Shown: positions 9,206 through 19,471 of the stretch, one piece after another | How positions within the stretch are numbered: the first letter of the stretch is position 1 | Layout of the letters: each line of letters opens with the position of its first letter | Assembly (NCBI GenBank): GCA_016714765.1 | Contig: JADKCF010000013.1 | Location: 1 to 64,000 of the forward strand | DNA: 64,000 bases | From: Saprospiraceae bacterium | Lineage (GTDB): Bacteria > Bacteroidota > Bacteroidia > Chitinophagales > Saprospiraceae | Reading direction: 5' to 3' | Translations under genes and position numbers: made by a program | Notes under the pieces: model-generated | What the model was told of the DNA's origin: nothing | Seen by the model: only the letters and a program-made list of their open reading frames with translations | Database searches by the model: none

Positions 9206-9904
9206 TTGAAAACATATATTCCCTCGATGGTCACTGCCGGAAATTTGATATGTGGTTTTACCGCTATCATGATCGGTGATTTTTACTGGAGTCCTATATT
9301 ACTTTTAGCATGCTTTGTTTTTGATAGTCTGGATGGTCTGGTGGCCAGAGCGCTGGGTGTAGAAAGTGATTTTGGCAAACAAATGGATTCATTGGCAGAT
9401 GTTATTAGTTTTGGTGTGGCACCTGCTTATTTATATTCTTTATATTCTCCAGATCCTGAAAACGGGTTTTACACCATAGCTACCTGCTCGCTTATCGTCA
9501 TTGCCGGTGCGGTCAGACTTGCCAAGTTCAATATTACACCTTCCAAGCCCTATTTCATGGGCCTACCTATTCCAGCCAATGCCCTTTTTTACATCGGAGT
9601 GATCATTGCTATTCAAAACGAAAGTCAGGGATTCATAGAATTTTTTAATTCTAAGGTCTATTACTTCCTTACTCCCCTATTTTTCAGTATGATGATGGTT
9701 AGCTTTGGGTTAAGGATGTTTTCTACAAAAGGAATGACCAAACACTGGAAAGATAATATTTTTCAATACATCATGGCTATGGTTGCGGTCATCATCGCGT
9801 TTCTTTTTAAGTTCGAATCGGTTTCTTATATCGTTTTAGCCTATGTTGCACTGTCCATTATCAATACATTAACAAGCAAAATCCTTGAAAATAAGCTGGT
9901 TTAA
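9206..9904 (+). CDS. pssA: CDP-diacylglycerol-serine O-phosphatidyltransferase
   Basis: Integral membrane enzyme making phosphatidylserine, the precursor of phosphatidylethanolamine. The CDP-alcohol phosphotransferase signature DGLVARALGVESDFGKQ followed by MDSLAD supplies the D-G-x2-A-R-x8-G-x3-D-x3-D pattern. About seven membrane segments follow. The frame has no ATG near the conserved N-terminus. The family usually starts just before K-x-x-I-P, and here the TTG at 9206 (TTG AAA ACA, read MKTYIPSMVTAGNL) fits best; an upstream TTG at 9176 is an alternative. Length from 9206 is 232 residues, normal for Bacteroidota PssA. Confidence 0.9.
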   Translation: MKTYIPSMVTAGNLICGFTAIMIGDFYWSPILLLACFVFDSLDGLVARALGVESDFGKQMDSLADVISFGVAPAYLYSLYSPDPENGFYTIATCSLIVIAGAVRLAKFNITPSKPYFMGLPIPANALFYIGVIIAIQNESQGFIEFFNSKVYYFLTPLFFSMMMVSFGLRMFSTKGMTKHWKDNIFQYIMAMVAVIIAFLFKFESVSYIVLAYVALSIINTLTSKILENKLV

Positions 9905-9916
9905 ATCCCTTTTCCA

Positions 9917-9924
9917 TAACTTTG
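9917..9924 (+). promoter_or_regulatory. -7 box TAACTTTG before the ferredoxin gene
   Basis: Exact TAnnTTTG match 25 nt before the ferredoxin ATG at 9950. No -33 TTTG at normal distance. Confidence 0.5.
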
Positions 9925-9949
9925 CGGCTTAGAAAATAAAATCTATTTT

Positions 9950-10295
9950 ATGGCTATCATCATAACAGACGAATGTATCAACTGCGGTGCCTGCGAACCG
10001 GAATGTCCTAATAACGCTATTTATGAAGGGGGTGTGGAATGGAGTATCAAAGACGGTACGAACATAAAAGGTAGTTACGCGCTGGACAATGGGACAATAG
10101 TAGATGCTGCCTCCAAACAAAAGCCTGTTTTGGATGATTATTACTATATCGTGCCTGATAAATGTACTGAATGTAGGCTTTCATGAGGAGCCACAATGTG
10201 CAGCTGTTTGTCCTGTGGACTGCTGCGTCCCTGACCCTGATCATGTCGAAACTAAAGAAATTTTACTGGAAAAAAAATCCAAACTACATTTATAG
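9950..10295 (+). CDS. 2[4Fe-4S] ferredoxin, frameshifted
   Basis: Small electron-transfer protein. The N-terminal frame has CINCGACEPECPNNAI, the first cluster motif. The second cluster starts at KCTEC and continues in another frame as VGFHEEPQCAAVCPVDCCVP. Joined, the product is about 115 residues with the Alvin-type insertion between the motifs, as is usual in Bacteroidota. The break is at about 10175-10180, where GAATGTAGGC would need an extra TG unit to read C-V-G-F, so a two-base deletion in a TG repeat (or an equivalent one-base insertion) is the simplest explanation. Essential-type gene, so a consensus error is likely. Confidence 0.88.
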
Positions 10296-10313
10296 TCAAC
10301 ATCTTACGATATT

Positions 10314-11717
10314 TTATCTAAAGTAGTATTTTACTACCAACTCCACTCCTATTCTGTGGTCATTGGGTATTTTGGTGGAATTTGTATCATTGGCAGCATT
10401 GGCACTTTCAAATAAATCATAGGCTGCTGCATTGGAAGTATAATCATTCTTAGCCGTAAAAATATTGGCTTTGGCCTCTATACTGAATCTATCAGTAAGG
10501 TGAAATCCGGCACCCGCCTGCCAGCCAATCAGAAATGTATGATGAAAAGGCGATTGGCTATCCAAATATTCCTGCGAAAATAGGCTTTTATTATAGATTG
10601 ACAGTAATTGACTAGTCTCAAGGCTGCTTGAATATTGATGGAAAATCAGTTTTGCAGCAAAACCTGATGCCAGGACGCTAAATCTCTCACTCAGGTGGTA
10701 CCTGACGCCACCACCCCACTCCAGATAACTTAAGTGCTGTGTAATAGAATGTATGATCTTCTGGTCTATCTGATGGATAAATATGGGGTCATACTGTATA
10801 TCAAAAACCCCTGATCCACTAGGGTCCACATTGGAGTTGGTGGGTTGATTTCTTTCGGCTGAGCCACTCAGGTCGGTAATCAATGGGGAACTTTGAAAAT
10901 ATTGTCTCCACTTTATAGAAGACATAAGCGACCACTTACTACTTAGTCTGTACTCTGGGGACATGCCTACATGCATAGCCAATAAAGACTGGTAGTCATG
11001 CGTAAGAATGCCAGCCTCAGCAGCCAGCCGCCAAGGGCTGTGTTTTTTGGTGTTGGTAGATGCTGTTGGTTGTAGTGAGAGCTCCTGGACTTTTTTATCT
11101 GGCGTACCACTTTTAAGAAAACTTGTTTTGGACGTTGTTAGTGCCTGTAATACAATCTCTGAGCGCTTTGGTATATTAGCTGCCACAGGAGACATTTTCA
11201 AGTCGGTAGGTATTTGCATTACTGGTTCTATAGTATGGAGACGGGTGGACTCATAAGGGACATCAGCATGAAACGATGTATTGGCTTCAGAAAAAATGAT
11301 TTTACTAATATTATCATCAAATATACTTGTAGAAACAATTATTCTTTTATCAGGAAGATGCTGCTGACGCTGTGTCATAACAGTTGTAGCTACATCGTTG
11401 TATAAGGTATCAGTACCCAAACCACTCTTACTGTTGCAAGATTCTGAATGAGATGTTGCCTCCTCAGAAGATACAGTATTATTAAACTCAGAATGGAAGC
11501 TTTTTTGTTGCCTTGCATGATGCAGAAACAAAGTCGAGAAGGATACTATGGCCACGGTGGCTGCTGCAGCACCATACCACCAAAAAATAGCCGGCCTTCT
11601 TCTTTTATTTTCTACAGGCATTTCTGCATCCAGCAAAATGGACATCTTATTCCAGCTGTCATCTACCATTTGCTTTATTTTTTTATCTTCCATATTTCTG
11701 GTGATTACTTGAGACAT
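10314..11717 (-). CDS. Inner-membrane-anchored protein with C-terminal OMP-like barrel, sigma-linked
   Basis: The 467-residue protein has a charged cytoplasmic N-terminus (about 45 residues, DDSWNKMSILLDAEM), one membrane segment (about residues 47-66), a long Ser/Thr-rich stretch, and from about residue 230 a series of amphipathic strands (GGGVRYHLSERFSVLASG, GWQAGAGFHLTDRFSIEAKA) ending in KYYFR, like an outer-membrane barrel C-terminus. It overlaps the end of the ECF sigma gene: start at 11717, or at the in-frame ATG at 11693, which reduces the overlap to 11 nt. Position and N-terminus suggest an anti-sigma-like partner. The combination of a single transmembrane helix with a barrel is topologically odd. 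No named family recognised. Confidence 0.65.
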   Translation of the reverse strand: MSQVITRNMEDKKIKQMVDDSWNKMSILLDAEMPVENKRRRPAIFWWYGAAAATVAIVSFSTLFLHHARQQKSFHSEFNNTVSSEEATSHSESCNSKSGLGTDTLYNDVATTVMTQRQQHLPDKRIIVSTSIFDDNISKIIFSEANTSFHADVPYESTRLHTIEPVMQIPTDLKMSPVAANIPKRSEIVLQALTTSKTSFLKSGTPDKKVQELSLQPTASTNTKKHSPWRLAAEAGILTHDYQSLLAMHVGMSPEYRLSSKWSLMSSIKWRQYFQSSPLITDLSGSAERNQPTNSNVDPSGSGVFDIQYDPIFIHQIDQKIIHSITQHLSYLEWGGGVRYHLSERFSVLASGFAAKLIFHQYSSSLETSQLLSIYNKSLFSQEYLDSQSPFHHTFLIGWQAGAGFHLTDRFSIEAKANIFTAKNDYTSNAAAYDLFESANAANDTNSTKIPNDHRIGVELVVKYYFR

Positions 11718-12246
11718 TAAACAAAAGTTGTAATTTTTTTCTTGCTTCAGCCAGATACCATTTAGAAGTACCTTCAGAAATATCGAGTTCCTCCCCTATT
11801 TCTCTATGATTATAGCCTTCGATAGCATATTTTATAAATATATCGCGGAATCTTCCTTTCAGGCTGTCGATTTTGGACAATAAATCATCATAATCACATT
11901 CCAAATCCTGATTATTTTGAGCGATTGCCATAGGTTCGTAGTCATCGACCAATAAAAATTTGATTTGTTTATTTTCCTTTCTGAAATAGTCTGCCAGCGC
12001 ATGAAAAGTGATACGTCTTATCCAGCCTTCCAGGGAACCCCTACCCTCAAATTTTTGAATATTTTTAAAAGTATGCAAAAAAGCATCGTTGATGATTTCA
12101 CAAATCAAATTGTCATCCGTAGTATATCTCAGACACATCTGGTACATTTTTGTAAAATAGCGGCGATAGAGTATTTCCTGAAACTTGCGATCATTTCTGA
12201 TACAACCTTCAATAATTGCTTTTTCGTCTTTAAAAAAAATGTCCAA
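11683..12246 (-). CDS. ECF-type RNA polymerase sigma factor
   Basis: A 187-residue sigma-70 family protein. Region 2 (FQEILYRRYFTKMYQMC to FEGRGSLEGWIRRITFHAL) and region 4 (GYNHREIGEELDISEGTSKW) are both clear, with no regions 1 or 3, as in ECF sigmas. The frame starts at a TTG (12244-12246), preceded immediately by an in-frame stop, with no usable upstream ATG. It overlaps the following membrane/barrel gene by 11-35 nt, the usual sigma plus membrane partner arrangement in this phylum. The regulon cannot be deduced. Confidence 0.92.
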   Translation of the reverse strand: MDIFFKDEKAIIEGCIRNDRKFQEILYRRYFTKMYQMCLRYTTDDNLICEIINDAFLHTFKNIQKFEGRGSLEGWIRRITFHALADYFRKENKQIKFLLVDDYEPMAIAQNNQDLECDYDDLLSKIDSLKGRFRDIFIKYAIEGYNHREIGEELDISEGTSKWYLAEARKKLQLLFNVSSNHQKYGR

Positions 12247-12312
12247 ATTAAGTGTACATTATGTTCCTATATATAAGACGAAATAATCGGGCAGTTCGTT
12301 GGTATAAGGACA

Positions 12313-12355
12313 AAAAAAAACGTTAGAAAGTAAACCAAGACTTTTACTCTCTAAC
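12313..12355 (-). terminator. Intrinsic terminator for leftward transcription
   Basis: Stem of 13 positions (12322-12334 with 12343-12355, one mismatch), followed on the minus strand by nine T residues. It lies just downstream of the two short leftward ORFs and before the sigma gene, so a transcript must arrive here from the right. Confidence 0.8.
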
Positions 12356-12406
12356 ATTTTGAACTAAGTGTTTAAAAATTCCGGGGGGAAAGATTTTACA
12401 ATCCAT

Positions 12407-12520
12407 TTAAACACCTATAAACAAGTCTTGCTCTTCCTCCTGAGGAAAAGTGACCACTTTTTTTGTTTTGGTAAAAACCTTTGCAAAAAAAGTTTTGGCG
12501 TTTTTAAAAAATTTGTTCAT
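12407..12520 (-). CDS. Possible 37-residue basic peptide
   Basis: An ATG-started frame reading MNKFFKNAKTFFAKVF, then a basic stretch, then TFPQEEEQDLF. The first 22 residues would form a strongly amphipathic cationic helix and the tail is acidic. No family recognised. Support is contextual: a strong leftward terminator begins 52 nt after its stop. There is no good ribosome-binding site, but Bacteroidota often lack one. It could be chance. Confidence 0.3.
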   Translation of the reverse strand: MNKFFKNAKTFFAKVFTKTKKVVTFPQEEEQDLFIGV

Positions 12521-12653
12521 GGAAAAATAATTTATATATATAATACGTACAAATTACTTATTTGTTTCTTTCATTCTTCTTAATAATCTGTTAATGATGA
12601 GAAATTCAGGGTATTTACGGGTAAAATATTTTTATTAACATTAAAATCGTGGG

Positions 12654-12830
12654 TTATCTCATAAATTTTTCAATCTCATCTCCTTCATTATCGTAGAGTT
12701 CTTCCCAGAATTTTTTTGATTTGACATTGATTTTTCCGTCGGTAGTTGGCAATTTTTTTTTGGGTTTTACAAATTCGGTTTCATCCTGAGGATGGGTTTT
12801 TCCGGATTTCTTCTGCTTATTATTTTTCAT
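12654..12830 (-). CDS. Small conserved-looking 58-residue protein
   Basis: The ATG at 12830 opens a 58-codon frame. It is very Lys/Glu-rich and begins MKNNKQKKSGKTHPQDETEF; later it contains KSKKFWEELYDNEGDEIEKF before Met-Arg-stop. Codon use is coherent and the C-terminal half looks like a real helical motif. It sits between the sigma and MscS genes in the same direction, and the terminator at 12313-12355 lies downstream. No family is recognised. Confidence 0.5.
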   Translation of the reverse strand: MKNNKQKKSGKTHPQDETEFVKPKKKLPTTDGKINVKSKKFWEELYDNEGDEIEKFMR

Positions 12831-13042
12831 GACAATACAACAAAAATGTTTTTTATGTACTTTAATTGAATGATTAAAAATGAAATATCATACAAATATG
12901 AAAAAGAAATTAAATATGACAAAATATTTTTATCTGTTTATTTATATTTGTTTTACAAAAGTGAGGTGATATCCTGACAAAAAAACAATCATTGTCACGA
13001 TGATAAATGGGGTTATCAGTATTTTGAATATTGAATCAAGCC

Positions 13043-13903
13043 TTATTTAATAGAGTTGGCAATCAGCCTGATGGTTTTTTTTCTAATCATCCTTTCGATT
13101 TCTCTATTGACTTCTTTTAGCTTATATTGAAATTTTAGAGATAAGTATTCATGGTGCACATCCACAATCTTGATGTTAAATGAATCGGGTTCAATGAAGT
13201 GATGGAAATCTTTCAAAGATTCAGAGAGGCTTTTTTCCAGCTTTTCGATTGTAGTGTGATATTCTATACCTAATTCAAAATCTATACTGACTCTTTTTAT
13301 TTCTTTTTTAGTATAATTGATGATCTCGGACATATAAACTTTATCATTGGGGATATAGATAATATCATCATCTTCATTCTGAAGAGTAATTTTAGTGAGA
13401 TTGATGTCAAGAATTTTGCCTTTATTTTCACCAATTTTGACATAATCATCTATATTTATTTCTTTAGAAAAACTGATGATAATCCCACTGATGATACCAT
13501 TTACATATTCTTTGGATATAATGGCGATAGCTGCTGCTACGATACTCAGCGAGGTGATGAGATTTTTCAGATCTATACCCCAGAAACCAAGAATCATCAT
13601 GATTACTCCAAAAGTTACTATGAGGTAATAAAGATTGTTAACGCCATTGATGACATTATCTGTAAATTTATATGGAATATTTTTGCGCAATCTGTAGACC
13701 ATAATGAGTATAGCGGTCACAATATTCACCACCGTAAACAGAATCAAAAACTCTACGATACTATGCAGGAAATAAAAAACAGAGTCTAGTCTGACCTTAT
13801 TGATCTCAATGATTTTTTGTGCATAAATCAATGCACCCAGCAGTACAAATCTGATGATGTATCTGAAAACAACTGCGTTTACCATGAGACTAATACTTTG
13901 CAT
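13043..13903 (-). CDS. MscS-family mechanosensitive channel
   Basis: The 286-residue membrane protein has four hydrophobic segments followed by the MscS pore/beta domain: GIDLKNLITSLSIVAAAIAI, then NGIISGIIISFSKEINIDDY and VKIGENKGKILDINLTKITL with IPNDKV, the typical order. Such channels open on membrane tension and release solutes during hypo-osmotic shock. The C-terminal domain is shorter than in E. coli MscS. It starts at the ATG at 13901-13903 and stands alone between comEC and the small ORFs. Confidence 0.9.
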   Translation of the reverse strand: MQSISLMVNAVVFRYIIRFVLLGALIYAQKIIEINKVRLDSVFYFLHSIVEFLILFTVVNIVTAILIMVYRLRKNIPYKFTDNVINGVNNLYYLIVTFGVIMMILGFWGIDLKNLITSLSIVAAAIAIISKEYVNGIISGIIISFSKEINIDDYVKIGENKGKILDINLTKITLQNEDDDIIYIPNDKVYMSEIINYTKKEIKRVSIDFELGIEYHTTIEKLEKSLSESLKDFHHFIEPDSFNIKIVDVHHEYLSLKFQYKLKEVNREIERMIRKKTIRLIANSIK

Positions 13904-13987
13904 TATTTTGCATCAAAAGTAAGGCTTTTTATTAGTAGGATGTTAAAATTCAAAGTAAATATTAAAATTCATACTAATATATCTGGA

Positions 13988-16060
13988 TCATTTAGAATAT
14001 TCAAAAGCCCCATCTGCTCTGACCTTGTGTATTTTTATATTTCTGTCAATGCATACTTTAGACCATTTCTCAGATACCCAAGGTTTGATATTTTTATCAA
14101 GAACAACTTCTGCAGGGTTTAGTTTTGACAATAAGATGTCAGGTGTATTTTTCAAAGCATCAGTGACCATCAAAAACCGCAGGTCTATACCGGATTTAAG
14201 TTTGGTAAAATCCTGATATGAATGGTACATGTAGACCAGCTCACCTCCATGACATATTAACGACGGAATCGAATCAGAAGGGCCTTGATATATTTCAGAA
14301 TTTGCTATATGATGTTTAATTCTGTTATTTTTAGCAACAAAATTGACATTTAAATCACTCATTTCACCTGTAATATAGCTGGATAGATTTCTGCCTTCTA
14401 TACAGTCCAGAATGGATCCGCCGAAAACATCATACATCACCAGATTTTGCCTGGATGATGCATCTATGACATCATATCTGTTTTCCAGCACTATAAGAAA
14501 TAAAACACCCAGAAAACTATAAAAAACTTTTAATGCGCGGAACTCGATCCAAAGAACAAATAAAAAAATGGAAACAACACAAAGCAATAAAGCCCACTCT
14601 GAAACCCAAATATTTTCCAGTTTGACAAATGGCCATGTGCTGATAGATTTGATAGCTGTATTGAGTATTTGTATCAGAATATTCAAGATATACCCCAGAA
14701 GAATATTCAATTGGCTAAAAATAGGTTCAATGACTACGACCAACGTGCCTGCATAAATAATCAGTGTAACCAATGGTACTGCTACTACCCCACTAATGGC
14801 AAAATAAAGCGGAAACTGATGGAAATAAAATATAGTGAATGGAAAAATCAGGATTTGCGCGGCCAAAGAAACATTGATAAGGTCCCACAAAAAACGTACT
14901 GGTTTGGAGGAGGGGGTCCACCATGCTTTTATTTTAGGTTGGAAATAAATAATACTTAGTAAGGAAATATATGAAAACTGGAAAGAAGCCTGGAAAAGAA
15001 AATATGGGTTGTAAATCAGCATTAATATAGCCGAAACAGAAAGAATATTGAAGGTATTGGCACCTTTAAAAATATTTGTACCAATAATATAAAGGCTGAC
15101 CATGATCCCGGCTCTTATGACCGATGGAGATAATCCTGTAAGGATGACATAAAACCATACTATGAGAATTAGGGACACAATCTTAAGCAATTTCCATGTG
15201 GTATCTGTTCTGTTCGATAATGAGAACAGCCAAATAAAGACTGAAATAAATATTGCTACATGAAGCCCTGACACCGACAAAACATGGATGGCGCCGGTAT
15301 CAGAGTATGCAGTATAAATATCTTCAGACAGGAGTGTTCGCTGTCCAAGCAGCAAAGCTTCTGCTATGCCCAGTATTTCTGTATCACTGATGTATTTGCG
15401 TAAGGTAGTGGATACAAATAAGGAAGTCTTTTCAGCTATACCTAATAAAAATGACGGATTTTCTGCTGAAATCAACCTGTGGCTACCGTATTTAACAAAA
15501 CCTGTTTGCAATATGCCTTTGGTTTTCAGAAAGTATGCATAATCAAAAGTTTCGGGATTGGTGACAGGTGTAATGTTTTTGATTTTACAAACAGCTGAAA
15601 TTACGTTACCCACATTATATTTCTGCGCAAGTGTGTCATCACCATTGAAGGTAAGAATTATATCAGATGAGGTGGCATGAAGGATATTTCGATCATATAC
15701 GTCCTTAGTTTTTACAACATACTTTATTTTGGAAGTTGACCTTAGTTTTTCTTTCAGAATACCTGTAAAAATGACTTCCTGACCAGTAGCCAGGTGATAT
15801 CCCTCTGACAGATATTTTTTATTTTTAACATTCAAAAGTGTGCCACCCAGAAAGAAAATAGTCAAGAGCAAAAGACCACCATTCCAAAATGGTTTGGTTC
15901 TCACATCAAAATACCATCTCTCTGCCATCAGTAAAAAAAGTACACTTCCTAAGAGTGGTGCCCCTGCATATAACAGTGACCACTTGAAGTACTCAAATAC
16001 AAATATACCTAAGCAAAATGCAATAGCTACCCTAAAATATGGAAATGAAGACCAATTCAT
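13988..16060 (-). CDS. comEC: ComEC/Rec2 family DNA-uptake protein
   Basis: The 690-residue polytopic protein has an N-terminal DUF4131-like region (two or three membrane segments, then an OB-like soluble part about residues 70-210) and the Competence domain with the signature ALLLGQRTLLSEDIYTAY and VLSVSGLHVAIF, followed by about eight membrane segments. ComEC carries incoming single-stranded DNA across the inner membrane in natural transformation. The C-terminal 150 residues lack a metallo-beta-lactamase HxHxDH motif and look like a degenerate nuclease domain, common in Bacteroidota. Its start is 29 nt after the end of the VCBS gene, so it may lie in the same transcript. Confidence 0.93.
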   Translation of the reverse strand: MNWSSFPYFRVAIAFCLGIFVFEYFKWSLLYAGAPLLGSVLFLLMAERWYFDVRTKPFWNGGLLLLTIFFLGGTLLNVKNKKYLSEGYHLATGQEVIFTGILKEKLRSTSKIKYVVKTKDVYDRNILHATSSDIILTFNGDDTLAQKYNVGNVISAVCKIKNITPVTNPETFDYAYFLKTKGILQTGFVKYGSHRLISAENPSFLLGIAEKTSLFVSTTLRKYISDTEILGIAEALLLGQRTLLSEDIYTAYSDTGAIHVLSVSGLHVAIFISVFIWLFSLSNRTDTTWKLLKIVSLILIVWFYVILTGLSPSVIRAGIMVSLYIIGTNIFKGANTFNILSVSAILMLIYNPYFLFQASFQFSYISLLSIIYFQPKIKAWWTPSSKPVRFLWDLINVSLAAQILIFPFTIFYFHQFPLYFAISGVVAVPLVTLIIYAGTLVVVIEPIFSQLNILLGYILNILIQILNTAIKSISTWPFVKLENIWVSEWALLLCVVSIFLFVLWIEFRALKVFYSFLGVLFLIVLENRYDVIDASSRQNLVMYDVFGGSILDCIEGRNLSSYITGEMSDLNVNFVAKNNRIKHHIANSEIYQGPSDSIPSLICHGGELVYMYHSYQDFTKLKSGIDLRFLMVTDALKNTPDILLSKLNPAEVVLDKNIKPWVSEKWSKVCIDRNIKIHKVRADGAFEYSK

Positions 16061-16089
16061 AGTTTTTATTATGGTCCGACAAAACAGTT

Positions 16090-19000
16090 TTAGTTTACCT
16101 GTTCCTTCATTTTCACCAAACTTGCTTTATCGTTGTTTCTTACAATCAAAATACAATCCCCATTATTTGTTTTCACTTTGGCTATATGTCTGACATCACC
16201 ATTTGCATTAAAGCCACTCATGGACGGAGTGACAGTTTTTAGATTTCCTTTTCCATCATTGAGAAAAACATTTCCCACACTACTGTCATATCTTCCCAAA
16301 AGTACTTCTGTGCCATAAAAATTTCCTGCCGTGATTACATCTGAAAATCCATCTTTGTTAATATCCTGTCCTGTCACAATCCCTCTGATACAAGAAATTT
16401 GAGCTGAAACAGGTAGCTGTTTTCCAGTAAAGCTTTTACCCTGGTTATTATAAAAAACCATAGAGGCCAGATTATTAGCCGATAAAACTTCTTCTCCTTT
16501 GCGTTGCTCTTTAGTGAAGATATCATCCAATGTAGCACCAGCATAGTTTCTGTATCTTAGGAATTTCTTTTTAAGAACTATCATCTGGTCCAACAGACGG
16601 TCTCTCATGGCAATGGGGTAACTTTTCTCACCATTGTAGTAGCACAATATTGCATCCAGTGACTTATTACCATCATAGTCTTTATAATGGATAGTGACAG
16701 GCTTTTCATTACTTGCCTTTGTATGCGTATTTAAGCCTGCATTTCCGGCAATGATTTCAGGGAATCCATCATTATTAAGATCCGTAACAGCAACACTCTC
16801 CCACCAGCCAATATCTTTAGAAAGACCTAATTCTTCTGTGATGTTTTTACTTTTTATCTATTAGTTTAAAAACCATAACTGGCATCAATCACCACAAATA
16901 ATAAGTTCAGGTATTTTGTCATTGTCTATATCCGCAAAAGTGGAAGCGTCACCATTCAGCCTTAAAAATCCCATCTGACCATTCGGGGTTACATTAACAA
17001 TACCCCTTTATCATTTCTCGCAAGATAACTCATAGGAGCGGTAGGATATTGACCAGATGCAACCCTGCCTCCCCTGAAAATATCTAAATCTCCATCTCCA
17101 TCGATATCATGAGCAGAAATGGTACTACCACTTGATAAAATGGCTGGCATAGCCTTATCAGCTCTTTTGAAGTTGCCTGAACCATCATTCAGATAAAGTC
17201 GGTCCTGATAATTTGGACTCAAGAGAGGAAACTCATTGCCTCCACTTACTACAATAAGATCATTATTTTTATCTCCATTTACGTCAATAAATATAGATCC
17301 AACATCCTCAAAGACTTTATCATTGACAAAATCTTCATTTGGTTTCAATTTAAACTTTCCATTTTTTTGCTGAAGATACAACTTGCCTTCAAAGCCCGTT
17401 GATCCACCAAAGTAAATATCATCCAGTCCATCATTATTTACATCTCCTGTTGCCACTGTAGGACCTTCATCTGAAAACTTCCTGTGCAACAATGGCTCCC
17501 TTTTAAAATCGATGTATTCATTTTCCTGATGGGCATAATCAAGACCAGACTTCTCCGTGATATCTTCAAAATACAAGTTTGCGTTGACTAATTTTGGAGA
17601 TTTTTCGCTGGCAGCACTATATGTGATGGTATTTAGGGAGTTCAGTTTTAAATCTGTTACAGTTTGCATTCTACCGTTTGGCCAGAATATTTTGGCTTCT
17701 TTGATAGTTTTCTTATTTCCCAAACCAAAGTGTATGATGGGTTCAACACTGGATAGAAATCCTCTGGATGGGTAGAAATATTGAGTTTGGGTCATTCCTG
17801 ACTCGTCTGTCAGTTCCACTTTTGTACCAAAGGCAGTTTTACCTTTTTCAGCTTTCAGATCTATCCTGACAAAATTATTTTTTCGGGATGCCAGTCCATT
17901 GTTCTTATAAATAAAGGGTGCTTCGTCTATATTATTGCTGACCATATCCAGATAACCGTCATTGTTAAGATCCACATATACTGCTCCATTTGAAAACTCT
18001 GGTGGCCCTGCATTCCAGGTAGCAGATACATCGGTAAAAGTAAGATTGGCATTATTTTTAAATAAGTATGACTTTGTTTTATGTACCGGAATAGCATTGA
18101 TAATCATATCAATATTCAATGTGCTTCTGTCTATCTGCTTAAAGAGGCTATCCTGAGTATATTTTACATAGTCATTATCAATTACACTTCTTCGATAACC
18201 GTTGGTCACAAATATATCTTTCCATCCATCGTTGTCGTAGTCTGCCATTAGAGTGGTCCAGCTCCAATCCGTGTGAGCCACTCCTGCCATCAATGCAATA
18301 TCACTGAATGTTCCATTACAATTATTGATTTGAAGGGTGTTTTTTATAAACTGGGTAGGAATATTTAGTTTTTTTGTAAGCAAGTACTTATCATAATTAT
18401 ATTCTGTTCCGTGCATTTTTTGTCTGAAATTGTCTTCCGGAAACATGTCCAAAGTCATCAGATCCAGGCATCCGTCATTATTGATATCCGCAAAATCAGA
18501 TCCCATAGATGAGAAGGAGGTATGTTGAAAATAATCTTGAATTTGTCCGTAAAAGTGCCATCTCCATTATTAATATACAGATTATCTGGCTTGACATAAT
18601 CGTTACAAACATAAATATCCGCAAAACCATCTTCGTTGAAATCAGCAACATCAGCACTTAAGCCAAATGCTTCATTCAGGATACCACTTTTTTCGGTGAT
18701 ATCTTTAAACTTACCGTTATCATTTCTGTATAAACGATCTGTAATAAAAGTAAGGTTTGGTGAAAGTGCTATTTTGGGTTTTCCATCCTTATCATTCTCA
18801 AGCCTCAAATTGTTGCTTTCTTTTGGGTCAGGAGGATGATTGAGAAGATATAAATCCAGGTCTCCGTCATTATCAATATCAAGGAAATATGATTGGGTAC
18901 TGTAACTCATATCTGCCAGGCCATATTCAGCGGCTTTTTCAGTAAAAGTACTATTGCCATTATTGATGTATAACAGATTTTTTCTGAAATCATCTGTATA

Positions 19001-19445
19001 CCTCCCTCCAGCACAAACATAAATATCTATGTGTCCGTCACCATTGACATCTGCCATATTGACACCTGTTCTAAAACCTCTTATGTTTTCCAGACCCGAT
19101 GCTTTAGTAATATCCTTAAATTTGAAATCACCAAGATTTAAATACATTTTCCCGGAAACCATATTGCCACCCAAAAACACATCCTGCTTATATTATTGAT
19201 ATCTCCCTCCACTCCCATTATATATGTATGCATATGATTTAAAATTAAAATTGTTATTTTTCAGTAACAATATTTTTAAAATCAATATTGGTTTCTGCAG
19301 GACTTAACAATGTAAAAAGCTCAGTCTCAGCCACACCGCTAAGCGACTGATCTGATAATTCTGTTGACTTCCTGACTTCATTTTTTTCTGATGTGTTGCA
19401 GGCAATTATAATTAAAAATAAGCTTAAGAACCTTAGTTTAAACAT
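16090..19445 (-). pseudogene. FG-GAP/VCBS repeat lipoprotein with ASPIC/UnbV-like region, multiply frameshifted
   Basis: Pieces in three frames together give a protein of about 1,100 residues. It begins with a lipoprotein signal (FLIIIACNTSEKN) and then has repeated calcium-binding FG-GAP units such as ADVNGDGHIDIYVC, DFNEDGFADIYVCND, DINNDGCLDLM and DVNNDGLDDIYFGG, and an UnbV/ASPIC-like segment around IHFGLGNKKTIKEAKIFWPN. Breaks are visible near 19180-19254 (at least two), 18458-18520, 16985-16988 (extra G in a GGGG run) and about 16650-16860. Such proteins are surface lipoproteins often linked to haloperoxidase or glycan genes. Whether this copy is dead or merely badly sequenced cannot be told from the window alone. 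Confidence 0.85.
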
Positions 19446-19471
19446 GATACTATATTTATGAAAGTGTGGGA

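Noticed and set aside
12368..12583. 71-codon plus-strand ORF
   Set aside because: Low-complexity Lys/Phe translation from AT-rich DNA, no start context, and antisense to the better-supported leftward region with a terminator.
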